Shown here: positions 1 to 8,108 of the stretch, one piece after another
Layout: every line of letters begins with the position of its first letter
How positions within the stretch are numbered: position 1 is the stretch's first letter
Assembly (NCBI GenBank): GCA_938020445.1
Contig: CALIIC010000174.1
Coordinates: 1-38,116, forward strand
Length of the DNA: 38,116 nucleotides
DNA from: an uncultured Flavobacteriaceae bacterium
Lineage (GTDB): Bacteria > Bacteroidota > Bacteroidia > Flavobacteriales > Flavobacteriaceae
Direction: 5' to 3'
Program-made: the position numbers and the translations under genes
Notes under the pieces: generated by a model
Seen by the model: the letters and a program-made list of their open reading frames with translations, nothing else
The model's database searches: none
Told to the model about the DNA's origin: nothing

Positions 1-108
1 CACATTTCTGGTTTAATCGATGAAATACGCGAAGGTGACGTTGTAGAATTTGAACTACAACAAGGTAAAAAAGGACTAAACGCGGTAAATGTGAAAGTAG
101 TAGACTAG
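1..108 (+). CDS. Cold-shock domain protein, C-terminal end (partial)
   Basis: The first base is already inside an open frame that ends with TAG at 106-108, leaving 35 residues. The residues GDVVEFELQQGKKGLNAVNV match the last β-strands of a CspA-type cold-shock domain, where the acidic EGDVVEFE strand and the final A-x-N-V strand complete the five-stranded barrel. Such proteins bind single-stranded RNA or DNA and act as RNA chaperones in the cytoplasm. The aromatic RNP motifs that bind nucleic acid lie upstream of the window and cannot be checked. A strong terminator follows 23 bases after the stop, so the transcript probably ends there. Confidence 0.85.
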   Translation, partial: HISGLIDEIREGDVVEFELQQGKKGLNAVNVKVVD

Positions 109-131
109 GCACGCACAAACTTTTTTTATAC

Positions 132-164
132 AAAGCCCCGACTCTAAACGTCTGGGCTTTTTTT
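132..164 (+). terminator. Rho-independent terminator after the cold-shock gene
   Basis: The arms AAAGCCC and GGGCTTT close a stem extended by GAC/GTC, followed by a run of T. It lies just after the cold-shock stop codon, which fits a single-gene transcript. Confidence 0.85.
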
Positions 165-300
165 ATTCCCGTTTGTGCATAATTTTTCGAATTTGTTTAA
201 CCTTTTACGCAACCAATTGGTTTTTTTGTGTCTACTGTTAAACAAAGTATGACTTTCCCCAAGTTTTTATAAAAATCAAGAACACATTCCTAAGCGTACA

Positions 301-387
301 ATGGTAGTATTTATCTTTTTAGTCTCGTTTTTAATACTGGGGAACATCATCTTATTGTTAATAACTACGAACGACCGTAAAAAGTAA
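301..387 (+). CDS. Tiny single-pass membrane peptide, Asn15 family, member 1
   Basis: This is a 28-residue ORF, ATG at 301 to TAA at 385-387. It starts MVVFIFLVSFLILGN and continues with a hydrophobic stretch to residue 21, then a polar tail ending NDRKK. One transmembrane helix is evident, with the positive C-terminus predicted to be cytoplasmic. I do not recognise it as a named family. It is supported by ungapped similarity to ORFs at 659, 831 and 20016, which share Phe4, Asn15 and Ser/Thr22. This copy is the most divergent, with Ile5 and Phe6 in place of FFS. Function is unknown: a small membrane regulator or a type I toxin-like peptide are both possible. No clear ribosome-binding site or perfect promoter was seen. 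Confidence 0.5.
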   Translation: MVVFIFLVSFLILGNIILLLITTNDRKK

Positions 388-658
388 CAATTGCTTAGAT
401 GCAAGCTTCACTAATTATGTCATGCGTAATCGCCTATTATATGGGAGTTTTACGCTGAACCGTTTCCGCAATTTTTCTTTCATGATTCAACGGAAAGCTG
501 AAAATCAGAAAATAGAACTTTGAGGATAACTTTACGCACGCAATTCGCAAATAAAATTGCATTTTATGTAATTTCGAGTAGACAGCGACATAATAATCCG
601 CAAAATTCCCCGTTAATTATTAAACAATTGTCATTTTATTGTAATCTTAACCTTAGGT

Positions 659-748
659 ATGGTTTATTTTTTCAGCATAGTAGCCTTTTTGGTCCTGATT
701 AACATCTTATTGATGCGTTTCAGCTCAATGGAGGTAGAAAATTTTTAA
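659..748 (+). CDS. Tiny single-pass membrane peptide, Asn15 family, member 2
   Basis: This is a 29-residue ORF from ATG 659 to TAA 746-748. It begins MVYFFSIVAFLVLIN, followed by a hydrophobic segment interrupted by Arg20, and ends in a short acidic tail (MEVENF). It aligns residue for residue with the ORFs at 301, 831 and 20016: FFSI at positions 4-7, Asn15 within the helix, and Ser22. Similarity across separate ORFs with different codons argues for a real protein rather than chance. A weak hairpin followed by T5 lies at about 752-771, which may end its transcript. A longer overlapping frame starting upstream at 520 has no such support. Function is unknown. Confidence 0.55.
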   Translation: MVYFFSIVAFLVLINILLMRFSSMEVENF

Positions 749-830
749 GGCCCTTCGTTGAAGTAGGGTTTTTCTTCGATGAGTTGTTATATTCGAAAGT
801 GGATGGTCACTTCTTTTATAACCCTCGTAA

Positions 831-932
831 ATGACGACTTTTTTCAGTATTCTTCTAATACTTATTCTGATCAATCTACTGTTACTGGTAGTTAGTGTTG
901 AAACGCCCATTGATTCTAAGGATAAGGACTAA
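831..932 (+). CDS. Tiny single-pass membrane peptide, Asn15 family, member 3
   Basis: This is a 33-residue ORF from ATG 831 to TAA 930-932. It opens with MTTFFSILLILILIN and a leucine-rich segment to residue 21, then Ser22 and a charged tail (ETPIDSKDKD). The N-terminal half closely matches the member at 20016, which has MMTFFSILFILIAAN at the same positions. One transmembrane helix with a buried Asn15 is the defining feature. A long-looped hairpin with a T-run follows at 941-990. Of the three clustered copies this is the most convincing. The role is unknown; Asn in a membrane helix is a known driver of helix-helix pairing, so oligomerisation or binding to a larger membrane partner is a reasonable inference. 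Confidence 0.6.
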   Translation: MTTFFSILLILILINLLLLVVSVETPIDSKDKD

Positions 933-940
933 TACACAAA

Positions 941-990
941 ATAGGTGCCATACTATACTCACTGGCATACTACCGCACCTATCTCTTTTT
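941..990 (+). terminator. Probable terminator after the peptide cluster
   Basis: ATAGGTGC (941-948) pairs with GCACCTAT (975-982) around a 26-base loop; an alternative inner pairing is TGCCA (946-950) with TGGCA (963-967). A TCTCTTTTT run follows. It lies between the small peptide ORF and the convergent protease gene. Confidence 0.5.
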
Positions 991-1010
991 AATTCTGAAA
1001 AGATTACTCT

Positions 1011-2540
1011 TTATTGCACCGCCTTCAGGGCATCTAAATTACCCCAGCCATAGCTACCGCTTTTATTAGGATATAGGTCAGCAGATGTTTTTAGTTTGTT
1101 CAAAACCGCTGTTCGGCTCCAACCAGGATTTTTAGACCATACCAAGGCAGCAATACCTGCTGCACTTGCCGTCGCAACCGAAGATCCGCCCACGTAATCT
1201 TCTGTTCCATTATAATATCCTAAGGTCGGTACATGTTTGTTGGAAGCGCGTTCCATAATAATCGTAAAATCGATAGCGCCACCCTTATGGCAGGTATCAC
1301 ATTCACGATATCCATTTCGTTCCTCTACTCCAGTTATTGCAACGGTTTCGCTCATGGAAGCGGGAAACACCACACCAACAAAATTGGTAAAAGTCGTTGA
1401 AGTACCACCAGCGCAGAAAATCAATTTTCCTCTGCCATATGCGTATCGGATGGCGTCTTTGATTCGCCCGACGGAAAATATGTATCCCATTGACATTGAA
1501 ATTATCTTAACATCGCTACGGGCACCTAGTTCGGTAATAGCACGTGCCACGCCCCTTTGTTCATGATACCCGTTCAATAATACATCTTTGGCAGCTCTGT
1601 AAGATATCAAATTAGACTTGTAGGCAACTCCTACCGGTAAACCCATATCATTTCTTGGGGCTACCGCCGCCGACGCCATACTCGTTCCGTGGCCACATTT
1701 ATCATTGACCCCATCCGTTTTACGAGACCAAGGCCAAAACGAATCTACGTAAACGCCATATTTCTCGACAGTTCTTCCTGACGAGGAGTAGCCATTGTTA
1801 AAGTTACTGCCCAAGAGCGATTGGCTAGCAGAAAGTCCCGTATCTACCACGCCAATAGTAACACCACTACCCGTACTGTAGGCCCACGCGTCATCAATGT
1901 TATGCAACGCAAAATTCCAGGGCATCTTGGCATTCGGTTGTATGGTCGTAAAATCTGAGGAAGCTACATTCTCCCCATCAAAACCGCAACCAGAACTAGA
2001 CAAGGCCGACTTGGATTGAGCGGTACCATTTAAGGGGTACCCCCCCGGCTCTAAATATCGGATGTCAGTGTTTTTACGCAACTCGGTCACCGTTTCAAGT
2101 TGAGTGGCCCTCACATCAATTACGGTAAGGTATTCATCTTCGTACAGTAAAACATCGGTTTCCTTTTCAGTCCCTTTATCTGTCTTTATTTCGGCCTTAC
2201 GTACCAAAGTAAGAATTTCATCTTTGGTCGCTAGATGGCTTGCAGAATTTTTATTGGCAAAATCGTCCTTATCGTTTCCATACCCGATTGTTAACACACC
2301 TTGAGCGTGCTGTAAGGCACTCCAAAGTACTACGTCGGAGGTTTCATTCCAATTGAAATCGCCCTTCGATTGTAATTCTTCTTCAATGATCTGATTTATT
2401 TCGGTTACTGAAAGTGGTTCCAATTGCTCATCAAATGCTTCGGGAATCTCGGGAGTTGAATTAATAGGTTCATCCTTTGTACAGGATACCGATAAAATTA
2501 ACGATGTAATACAAAGACTACAGAGTATACGTTTTTTCAT
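1011..2540 (-). CDS. S8 (subtilisin-family) serine protease, lipoprotein
   Basis: This is a 509-residue protein with a lipoprotein signal (MKKRILCSLC..., lipobox ending at Cys20), so it is probably anchored in the outer membrane or faces the periplasm. An N-terminal region of about 200 residues may act as a propeptide. The peptidase S8 core follows, with the triad in order: Asp233 in GVVDTG, His284 in GHGTSMAS and Ser454 in GGSSVATA. The oxyanion-hole Asn of the usual AGN motif appears replaced by Gly379 (CAGGTST), which is unusual. CDTCHKGG around 414-421 has a CxxC pair that could form a disulfide or bind metal. I chose the ATG at 2540, since the upstream frame extension lacks a signal peptide. 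Substrate unknown. Confidence 0.85.
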   Translation of the reverse strand: MKKRILCSLCITSLILSVSCTKDEPINSTPEIPEAFDEQLEPLSVTEINQIIEEELQSKGDFNWNETSDVVLWSALQHAQGVLTIGYGNDKDDFANKNSASHLATKDEILTLVRKAEIKTDKGTEKETDVLLYEDEYLTVIDVRATQLETVTELRKNTDIRYLEPGGYPLNGTAQSKSALSSSGCGFDGENVASSDFTTIQPNAKMPWNFALHNIDDAWAYSTGSGVTIGVVDTGLSASQSLLGSNFNNGYSSSGRTVEKYGVYVDSFWPWSRKTDGVNDKCGHGTSMASAAVAPRNDMGLPVGVAYKSNLISYRAAKDVLLNGYHEQRGVARAITELGARSDVKIISMSMGYIFSVGRIKDAIRYAYGRGKLIFCAGGTSTTFTNFVGVVFPASMSETVAITGVEERNGYRECDTCHKGGAIDFTIIMERASNKHVPTLGYYNGTEDYVGGSSVATASAAGIAALVWSKNPGWSRTAVLNKLKTSADLYPNKSGSYGWGNLDALKAVQ

Positions 2541-2664
2541 AAATAAAAGAGGTTGATTTTTTACAGCTTTAAGATATTGACAATTCTGTAATATCGGTAC
2601 TTTTTTTTTATGAATTCGATGAAATACTGTGCAAATGGTTGCCGTACGTTCTTTTTTTACATGA

Positions 2665-2693
2665 AAAAGGTCCTTGATTTTCAAGGACCTTTT
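2665..2693 (-). terminator. Perfect hairpin terminator after the PPIase gene
   Basis: AAAAGGTCCTTGA (2665-2677) and TCAAGGACCTTTT (2681-2693) form a 13-base-pair perfect stem with a three-base loop. A T-run follows on the minus strand. It lies 28 bases beyond the PPIase stop codon. Confidence 0.85.
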
Positions 2694-2721
2694 CTATACT
2701 TTTTTAGTATGTTCTACTTTT

Positions 2722-3654
2722 CTATCCTACATTCATTAACTCAACATCAAATATCAAGGTGGCATCGGGAGGTATTACGCCTCCTGCACCGGCACTGCCA
2801 TACCCCAAGTTTGAAGGAATCACAAAGCGGGCCTTGTCGCCAACCTGCAGAAGTGAGATACCTTCGTCCCAACCAGATATTACTTGCCCTACACCCAATT
2901 GAAACGCTATGGGTTCATTTCTCTTATAAGACGAGTCAAATACCTGTCCGTTTAGCAAGGAACCTTCATAGTGTACCGATACCTGTGTGCCGGCCGCTGC
3001 CTTTGCACCATTTCCTTTTTGTATGATTTTATAACGAAGACCGCTTTCGGTTTCATCGAAACCAGCAGCTACTTTATCCAATTCGGCCGCTTGGCGTGCT
3101 TTGGCTTCCTCCATTCTTTTTGCCTTTGTTGCCTCAAGGCTATTAAAAGCATCCATAGCATCCCATTTTTCGGCATCTTCCCCATTTCTAACTATTTCTA
3201 GGCTATCGATAAGGTCGCCTTGCGCAATGGCATCGACCACTTCTTGACCTGTAACTACATGTCCAAAAACAGTATGTTTATTGTCTAACCAAGGGGTCGC
3301 TACATGTGTTATGAAAAATTGACTTCCGTTTGTACCTGGTCCTGCGTTTGCCATTGAAAGCACTCCGGGTGCATCATGTGTTAGTTCCGGGTGAAATTCA
3401 TCGTCGAATTTGTAACCGGCATCTCCTGTCCCACTTCCCAATGGGCAGCCTCCCTGCACCATAAAATCAGGAATAACCCGGTGAAACTTTAGTCCGTCAT
3501 AATAGGGTTCCCCTTCGGCTTTTGCAGTGTTCTTTCTTGTGCCTTCTGCCAAGGCGACAAAATTACCCACTGTGCCCGGGGTCTTATCATGGGTCAACTT
3601 TACAACTATTTCTCCTTTGGTAGTATTAAACTTTGCGTAGATACCGTCTTGCAT
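2722..3654 (-). CDS. Dual-domain peptidyl-prolyl isomerase (cyclophilin-FKBP fusion)
   Basis: This is a 310-residue protein joining two unrelated prolyl isomerase folds. Residues about 5-155 are cyclophilin-like: [13 protein letters not shown] with the catalytic Arg, [12 protein letters not shown], and [11 protein letters not shown] helical, Lys/Glu-rich linker of about 30-40 residues follows. Residues about 205-310 are an FKBP domain: [21 protein letters not shown] and IPSNLGYG. Both domains keep the core residues, so both are expected to catalyse cis-trans isomerisation of X-Pro bonds. This architecture matches the dual-family immunophilin (CFBP) type reported from Flavobacterium. No signal peptide is visible, so it is probably cytoplasmic. 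It has its own terminator and a -7 promoter box 23 bases upstream, suggesting a monocistronic gene. Confidence 0.93.
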   Translation of the reverse strand: MQDGIYAKFNTTKGEIVVKLTHDKTPGTVGNFVALAEGTRKNTAKAEGEPYYDGLKFHRVIPDFMVQGGCPLGSGTGDAGYKFDDEFHPELTHDAPGVLSMANAGPGTNGSQFFITHVATPWLDNKHTVFGHVVTGQEVVDAIAQGDLIDSLEIVRNGEDAEKWDAMDAFNSLEATKAKRMEEAKARQAAELDKVAAGFDETESGLRYKIIQKGNGAKAAAGTQVSVHYEGSLLNGQVFDSSYKRNEPIAFQLGVGQVISGWDEGISLLQVGDKARFVIPSNLGYGSAGAGGVIPPDATLIFDVELMNVG

Positions 3655-3676
3655 AATGCTCTTTTTAAATGAGCGG

Positions 3677-3684
3677 CAAAGGTA
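3677..3684 (-). promoter_or_regulatory. Bacteroidota -7 promoter box for the PPIase gene
   Basis: On the minus strand this reads TACCTTTG, a match to TAnnTTTG. It sits 23 bases before the ATG. No good TTG -33 element is seen at the expected spacing. Confidence 0.5.
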
Positions 3685-3754
3685 CTTTTTTTGTTCGGAG
3701 TTTAAAAGTTTCTCGTTGGTGGTAATTCTAAAAAAATAGCATCATTATGGTAAG

Positions 3755-5140
3755 CTATTCTTCGACTACACCATATTTATCGAAAAGAAACACCAAACTG
3801 GTCATAGCGGCAGCTCCTAGTTCGAGTTCACGCCGATTTACATGTTCAAAGGTATCGTTGGCGGCATGGTGGTGATCAAAATAGCGTTGCGAATCTGGCC
3901 GAAGCCCGGCCAATACCATACCCGCACCCTCTTTCTTTAACGGTCGAATATCCGCACCACTATATCCTTCTTCAAAAATATGGATCAGGTAAGGTTCGAA
4001 AAGCGATTTCCATTCTTGAACCCGCTGCAGATTGGCTTTAGAGCTATTAAACGAAAAGCCACGGGGTGTAAACCCTCCTGAATCACTTTCCAATGCAAAA
4101 ATATGGTTCTCTTTTTTGTTTTTAGCCATTTCCGCATACGCATTTCCACCTCTTAAACCATTCTCTTCATTCATAAAAAGTACTGCTCTTATGGTTCGCT
4201 TTGGTTTATATCCGGTGCGTTTAAGGAGCCGTAGCACTTCCATACTTTGTACGCAACCCGCGCCATCATCGTGTGAACCATCGCCTAAATCCCATGAATC
4301 TAAATGGCCGCCTACTACCATTATTTCTTCCGGATGCGTACTTCCTGTTATCTCTCCGATGACGTTATACGAATCTACATCCGCAAGTTGTTTGCAATTT
4401 TGTTTAAAATAAAAACGGGTCTCGCTATTTAACTTCAACGTTGTGCTTAGTAAGTCAGCTCCCCGCGTACTAATCGCAGCAGCCGGAATCCTTTCTGAAA
4501 CAGCCATATCACCATAACTCATAGAACCGGTGTGCGGATAATCATCCGAACGCAAATTCATTGAACGCACTATGACGCCGACCGCACCATACTTGGCAGC
4601 TTCGGCCGCTCCCGCATAGCGTTGGTCCACGCAACCCGAATACGCCTGGAACGTACTAATGAAAGTCGGATCCATAGGCCTGTTATAAAAAACAATTTTG
4701 CCCGCAATCTGTTCTTTCCCTATTTTCTCTAAGTCTTCAATACCCTTTACTTCAACAATGGCACCCTTTATTCCTCCTAAGGGTGTTGCCACGGATCCCC
4801 CCAAGGCACAAATAGGCATATTGGTCGTAACACCCGGACTTGTTTCCATATAGGCAAATTCTGGCGTACCACGCACCCATTTTGGTACTTTTACGGGTTG
4901 CAGCCACACCTTGTCCAAGCCCAAAGAATCGAGTTGGGCCTTGGTATAGCTCACTGCCTGTTCAGCTTCGACAGAACCAGACAGCCTACCTCCGATTTGA
5001 TTGGAGAGGTAATTGAGCCAATCATAGGCTTTCCCGTCTGAAAGAGCAGCATCAAAAATAAGTTTCAATTGTTTTTCATCTTCGGTTTGGGCAAACCCTT
5101 GGGTCGCAATGAACACCAAAAGCATCACTAACTTCCTCAT
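3755..5140 (-). CDS. M28-family zinc aminopeptidase, secreted
   Basis: This 461-residue protein has a signal peptide (MRKLVMLLVFIATQGFAQ). An inserted PA-like segment sits around 120-250, and the two-zinc M28 core starts at about 257. Metal ligands can be traced: His279 in GGHLDSWD, Asp291 in SHDDGAG, Glu325-Glu326 in NEENGLRGG (catalytic base and ligand), Asp353 in ESDSGG and a His in the FDHHHAANDT segment near 424. Proteins of this family release N-terminal amino acids or act as carboxypeptidase-like enzymes on exported peptides. The ATG overlaps the stop of the PPK2 gene by four bases (ATGA), so the two are translationally linked even though no functional connection is obvious. Confidence 0.92.
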   Translation of the reverse strand: MRKLVMLLVFIATQGFAQTEDEKQLKLIFDAALSDGKAYDWLNYLSNQIGGRLSGSVEAEQAVSYTKAQLDSLGLDKVWLQPVKVPKWVRGTPEFAYMETSPGVTTNMPICALGGSVATPLGGIKGAIVEVKGIEDLEKIGKEQIAGKIVFYNRPMDPTFISTFQAYSGCVDQRYAGAAEAAKYGAVGVIVRSMNLRSDDYPHTGSMSYGDMAVSERIPAAAISTRGADLLSTTLKLNSETRFYFKQNCKQLADVDSYNVIGEITGSTHPEEIMVVGGHLDSWDLGDGSHDDGAGCVQSMEVLRLLKRTGYKPKRTIRAVLFMNEENGLRGGNAYAEMAKNKKENHIFALESDSGGFTPRGFSFNSSKANLQRVQEWKSLFEPYLIHIFEEGYSGADIRPLKKEGAGMVLAGLRPDSQRYFDHHHAANDTFEHVNRRELELGAAAMTSLVFLFDKYGVVEE

Positions 5141-6021
5141 TCTTCTTCTTTTTGTAACTGTGATTTGTAAGTAGCTAAGTTAGCCTTAATTTTCCCATCG
5201 AGTTCCGGTTCTATGATATCTTTGTATTTTCTTAACTCTTGCAATAAAATGGATGCAAATATTACGCGCGCCGCTTTTTTATTATCAGCTGGCAAAATAT
5301 ACCACGGAGCCGAAGGCTTTGATGTTTTGTTGATTGCCTCCTCATAACATTCTTGATAGCGGTCCCATAAGGCACGTTCTTTTAAATCGCCAGGAGAGAA
5401 TTTCCAGTTCTTTTCTTTTACCTCTAATCTTCGCAACAGTCGCTGTCTTTGTTCTTCTTTTGATAGGTGCAGAAAAAACTTGAAAATCAAAGTACCATTC
5501 TCCGCGATATGACGTTCAAAATTATTGATCTGCTCAAATCTTTTTTCCCAAAACGATTGATCTATATCGCCTACAGAATGAACCTTAGGGATATGTTCGC
5601 CTAAAATATATTCAGGGTGCACACGCGTAACCAATACATTCTCGTAATGGGTACGGTTAAAGACCCCAAATTTTCCTTTGGCGGGCAGCGCGATATAGTG
5701 TCGCCAAAGATAATCATGCTGTCGTTCAAGTTCAGTAGGTACTTTAAAACTATGCACGACCACTCCCCTTGCATTAAAGTCTTTGAAAACTTCTCGAATC
5801 AAGCTGTCTTTCCCTGCAGTATCCATTCCTTGAATACAAATCAATACTGCATACTTGCCGTGTGCATATAGGGTATCTTGAAATTCACCCAATGTTCTTC
5901 GTACTTTTTCTAAATCCTTCTTGAGGTCTTTATCGGTAACCCCAAAATCTTCAAATGTAGCTCGCTGTGATAATTTTATGGCTTTATCGACTTTATAGTC
6001 GGCAATCGAAACGTTTTTCAT
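5137..6021 (-). CDS. Polyphosphate kinase 2 family (PPK2) nucleotide kinase
   Basis: This 294-residue cytoplasmic protein is the usual length for a one-domain PPK2. The Walker A motif is GMDTAGKDS (about 65-73). The Walker B-like segment is FNRTHYENVLV (about 121-131), which resembles the NR-S/T-HYE form of class III PPK2 rather than the DRSWYN of class I. These enzymes phosphorylate AMP, ADP or other nucleotides using inorganic polyphosphate. The lid region (EEQRQRLLRRLE, near 191-202) carries the expected basic residues. It is the first gene of a two-gene unit with the M28 peptidase, whose start overlaps its stop. The class assignment is an inference from motif wording. Confidence 0.9.
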   Translation of the reverse strand: MKNVSIADYKVDKAIKLSQRATFEDFGVTDKDLKKDLEKVRRTLGEFQDTLYAHGKYAVLICIQGMDTAGKDSLIREVFKDFNARGVVVHSFKVPTELERQHDYLWRHYIALPAKGKFGVFNRTHYENVLVTRVHPEYILGEHIPKVHSVGDIDQSFWEKRFEQINNFERHIAENGTLIFKFFLHLSKEEQRQRLLRRLEVKEKNWKFSPGDLKERALWDRYQECYEEAINKTSKPSAPWYILPADNKKAARVIFASILLQELRKYKDIIEPELDGKIKANLATYKSQLQKEEE

Positions 6022-6168
6022 ACAGGAAATATAGAATATTTTATCGGTGAACGGTAAAATTTGTTAAAAAAAATGACCATTCATCAAGTGAATTTTCCGG
6101 TTTGTCCAAAATAACGACGTTCCCGCGCCGTGCATCGAAAAAACTAGGTGTAACAGCTAGTCTATGCC

Positions 6169-6176
6169 TAACTTTG
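6169..6176 (+). promoter_or_regulatory. -7 promoter box for the secreted protein at 6218
   Basis: TAACTTTG matches TAnnTTTG and lies 41 bases before the ATG at 6218. No clear -33 TTG is present. Confidence 0.5.
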
Positions 6177-6217
6177 TACTGTAAAATGCCCAAATTTTAC
6201 TACAAACTAAACCCATT

Positions 6218-6904
6218 ATGAAGGCGTTCCATTTTTTTAGCTACGCGCTCATTCTTTTACTCCTTACCGCACTCAAGCCCACTGAGGCATGTGAGTATGC
6301 GGGTTCTAACATTACGTTTGTTAAGACTCAGACCGAAAAGGCCATTTCAAAAAGCACGTTAAATTTAACCCGGTACCACGCTTACAAGGCATTAAACGCC
6401 ATTGAAAAATCTAAAAAACAACTCAAAGATTGCGGCTGCGATTATGCAAGCATCCACATTGAGGAAAGTGAATACCTTTTAAAACGAGCGATCAAAGTAA
6501 CTACTATTGAAGATGCAAAAGGTCTTTTAAAAAGGGTTTTGACAAATACCGATGACAGCCTTTCTGCATTGGAAAAACACCATGAACATGTAAGTTCATC
6601 CGCAAAAAATGACCTTGCTTTAAACAACACGGATGATCGCGACGAAGGGAGGTCAACGGTCAAACCCAAGCACACCTTTTTAAAAAACAAAATTGATACA
6701 GCCTTGGAAAAATACCGGGCATCCTTAGCCAAAGTAGTAGAGACAATCGACTGTAAAGAGTCCAAGGCATTTGCTGAAAGAATATACCAAGAGTGCGAAA
6801 AAGAGCTGTTAACACCTAATTTGTCAGAAGGGCGGAAGTACTACAACCTCCAAACTCAAAAGATTACCGCTGAAGCACTTGAAAAAATTGGTGATTGCCG
6901 GTAA
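6218..6904 (+). CDS. Secreted helical protein of unknown function
   Basis: This is a 228-residue protein with a signal peptide (MKAFHFFSYALILLLLTALK). I do not recognise a family. The mature part is rich in Lys, Glu and Ala and looks almost entirely α-helical. It seems to hold two related helical segments, about 30-110 and 155-225, each with a cysteine-containing element: CGC at 73-75, then Cys near 187, 201 and 227. The linker near 120-150 is polar and low in complexity. A soluble periplasmic helical-bundle protein with a disulfide is plausible. It stands alone, divergent from the PPK2 gene and convergent with the sigma-54 regulator, with its own -7 box. Confidence 0.8.
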   Translation: MKAFHFFSYALILLLLTALKPTEACEYAGSNITFVKTQTEKAISKSTLNLTRYHAYKALNAIEKSKKQLKDCGCDYASIHIEESEYLLKRAIKVTTIEDAKGLLKRVLTNTDDSLSALEKHHEHVSSSAKNDLALNNTDDRDEGRSTVKPKHTFLKNKIDTALEKYRASLAKVVETIDCKESKAFAERIYQECEKELLTPNLSEGRKYYNLQTQKITAEALEKIGDCR

Positions 6905-6934
6905 TGAGCACTTTTTGTTATAATTGTTTGCCTG

Positions 6935-8098
6935 TTATTTACTTGCAAACAGCTTCACATCGTCATCGCTAACCTCCTTGCCACCTAGAATAATAAGCCT
7001 TTCAACCACATTGCGCAATTCCCGTATGTTGCCTGTCCAATCATAGCCTTGCAAAAGCTTCACGGCGTCGCTTGAAAACAGTTTGGGAGCTATGCCTTGT
7101 TCCGAGGTAATCTTTTTGGAAAAATGAGAAATAAGCAAGGGAATATCATTCCTCCTATCATTAAGTGCCGGCACCTTAATTAAGATGACCGCCAATCGAT
7201 GGTATAGATCTTCTCGAAAATTGCCATCGGCAATTTCTTTTTTTAAATCCTTATTGGTCGCGGCAATAACACGAACATTGACCTTAATATCTTTATCGGA
7301 ACCCACCCTAGAAATCTTACTTTCTTGGAGCGCACGTAACACTTTGGCTTGGGCAGACAAACTCATATCTCCTATTTCATCCAAAAAAATTGTCCCTTTG
7401 TTCGCTGCTTCGAATTTACCCGCGCGGTCTTTTACCGCCGATGTAAAAGCGCCCTTCACATGCCCGAACAACTCGCTTTCTATTAATTCAGAGGGTATTG
7501 CAGCGCAATTAACCTCAATAAAAGGCGCACTACTACGCGGACTTTTCTGATGAAGCCAATGTGCCACCAGTTCCTTACCGGTGCCGTTTGAACCCGTAAT
7601 CAACACGCGGGCGTCTGTTGGAGCCACCTTTTCTATCATATCCTTGATAGCGGAAATCTCATCACTATCCCCGATCATTTCGTAGTTCTTGCTGACCTTC
7701 TTTTTGAGAATCTTATTTTCTACTACCAGTTCTTTTCGATCTAACGCGTTTCGAACGGTCGTCAGCAGGCGGTTTAAATCGGGCGGTTTTGATATGTAGT
7801 CGAATGCTCCAGCTCGCATGGTACCCACCGCTGTATCTAAATCACCATGCCCGGAAATCATAATAAAGGGAACTTCCGGTTTTATCTTTTTTGCAGCTTC
7901 TAGGACCTCTACCCCATCCATTTTGGGCATTTTTATATCACAAAGCACCAAGTCATAGTCATTGTTTTTAACCGTTTCCAAGCCTTTTAAACCATCTTCG
8001 GCTTCCTCTACGGTATAGGAATCGTTCTCTTCGGAAAGTATCTTCACCAGTACCCTCCGAATGGCGGCCTCATCTTCTATTACCAAAATTCTTGACAT
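6935..8098 (-). CDS. Sigma-54 activator (receiver-AAA+) lacking a DNA-binding domain
   Basis: This 387-residue NtrC-type protein has a receiver domain at 1-120, with phosphoacceptor Asp54 in LCDIKMP and the Lys of ISKPP at 104. The AAA+ domain spans about 140-375, with Walker A GSNGTGKE (169-176) and Walker B TIFLDEIG (236-243). The sigma-54 contact loop reads GAFTSA (216-221) rather than the canonical GAFTGA. The protein stops at LFASK just after the AAA+ lid, so the Fis-type helix-turn-helix is absent. It would have to act without binding an enhancer itself, or rely on a partner. It is the last gene of the five-gene unit starting at 12165, ten bases after the β-barrel gene. I chose the ATG at 8098, where the receiver fold begins. 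No sensor kinase is in the window. Confidence 0.92.
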   Translation of the reverse strand: MSRILVIEDEAAIRRVLVKILSEENDSYTVEEAEDGLKGLETVKNNDYDLVLCDIKMPKMDGVEVLEAAKKIKPEVPFIMISGHGDLDTAVGTMRAGAFDYISKPPDLNRLLTTVRNALDRKELVVENKILKKKVSKNYEMIGDSDEISAIKDMIEKVAPTDARVLITGSNGTGKELVAHWLHQKSPRSSAPFIEVNCAAIPSELIESELFGHVKGAFTSAVKDRAGKFEAANKGTIFLDEIGDMSLSAQAKVLRALQESKISRVGSDKDIKVNVRVIAATNKDLKKEIADGNFREDLYHRLAVILIKVPALNDRRNDIPLLISHFSKKITSEQGIAPKLFSSDAVKLLQGYDWTGNIRELRNVVERLIILGGKEVSDDDVKLFASK

Positions 8099-8108
8099 GC
8101 TGCTATTT

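Noticed and set aside
399..458. 19-codon ORF in the gap between the first and second small peptides
   Set aside because: It lacks the Phe4/Asn15 pattern, has no promoter and is too short to support on its own.
520..702. 60-codon ORF on the plus strand
   Set aside because: It overlaps the better-supported peptide ORF at 659 in another frame and shows no family, signal or conserved pattern.
749..771. Possible terminator between the second and third small peptides
   Set aside because: The stem is short and bulged (CCC/GGG with TTC/GAA), so I mention it only as weak support and do not list it.
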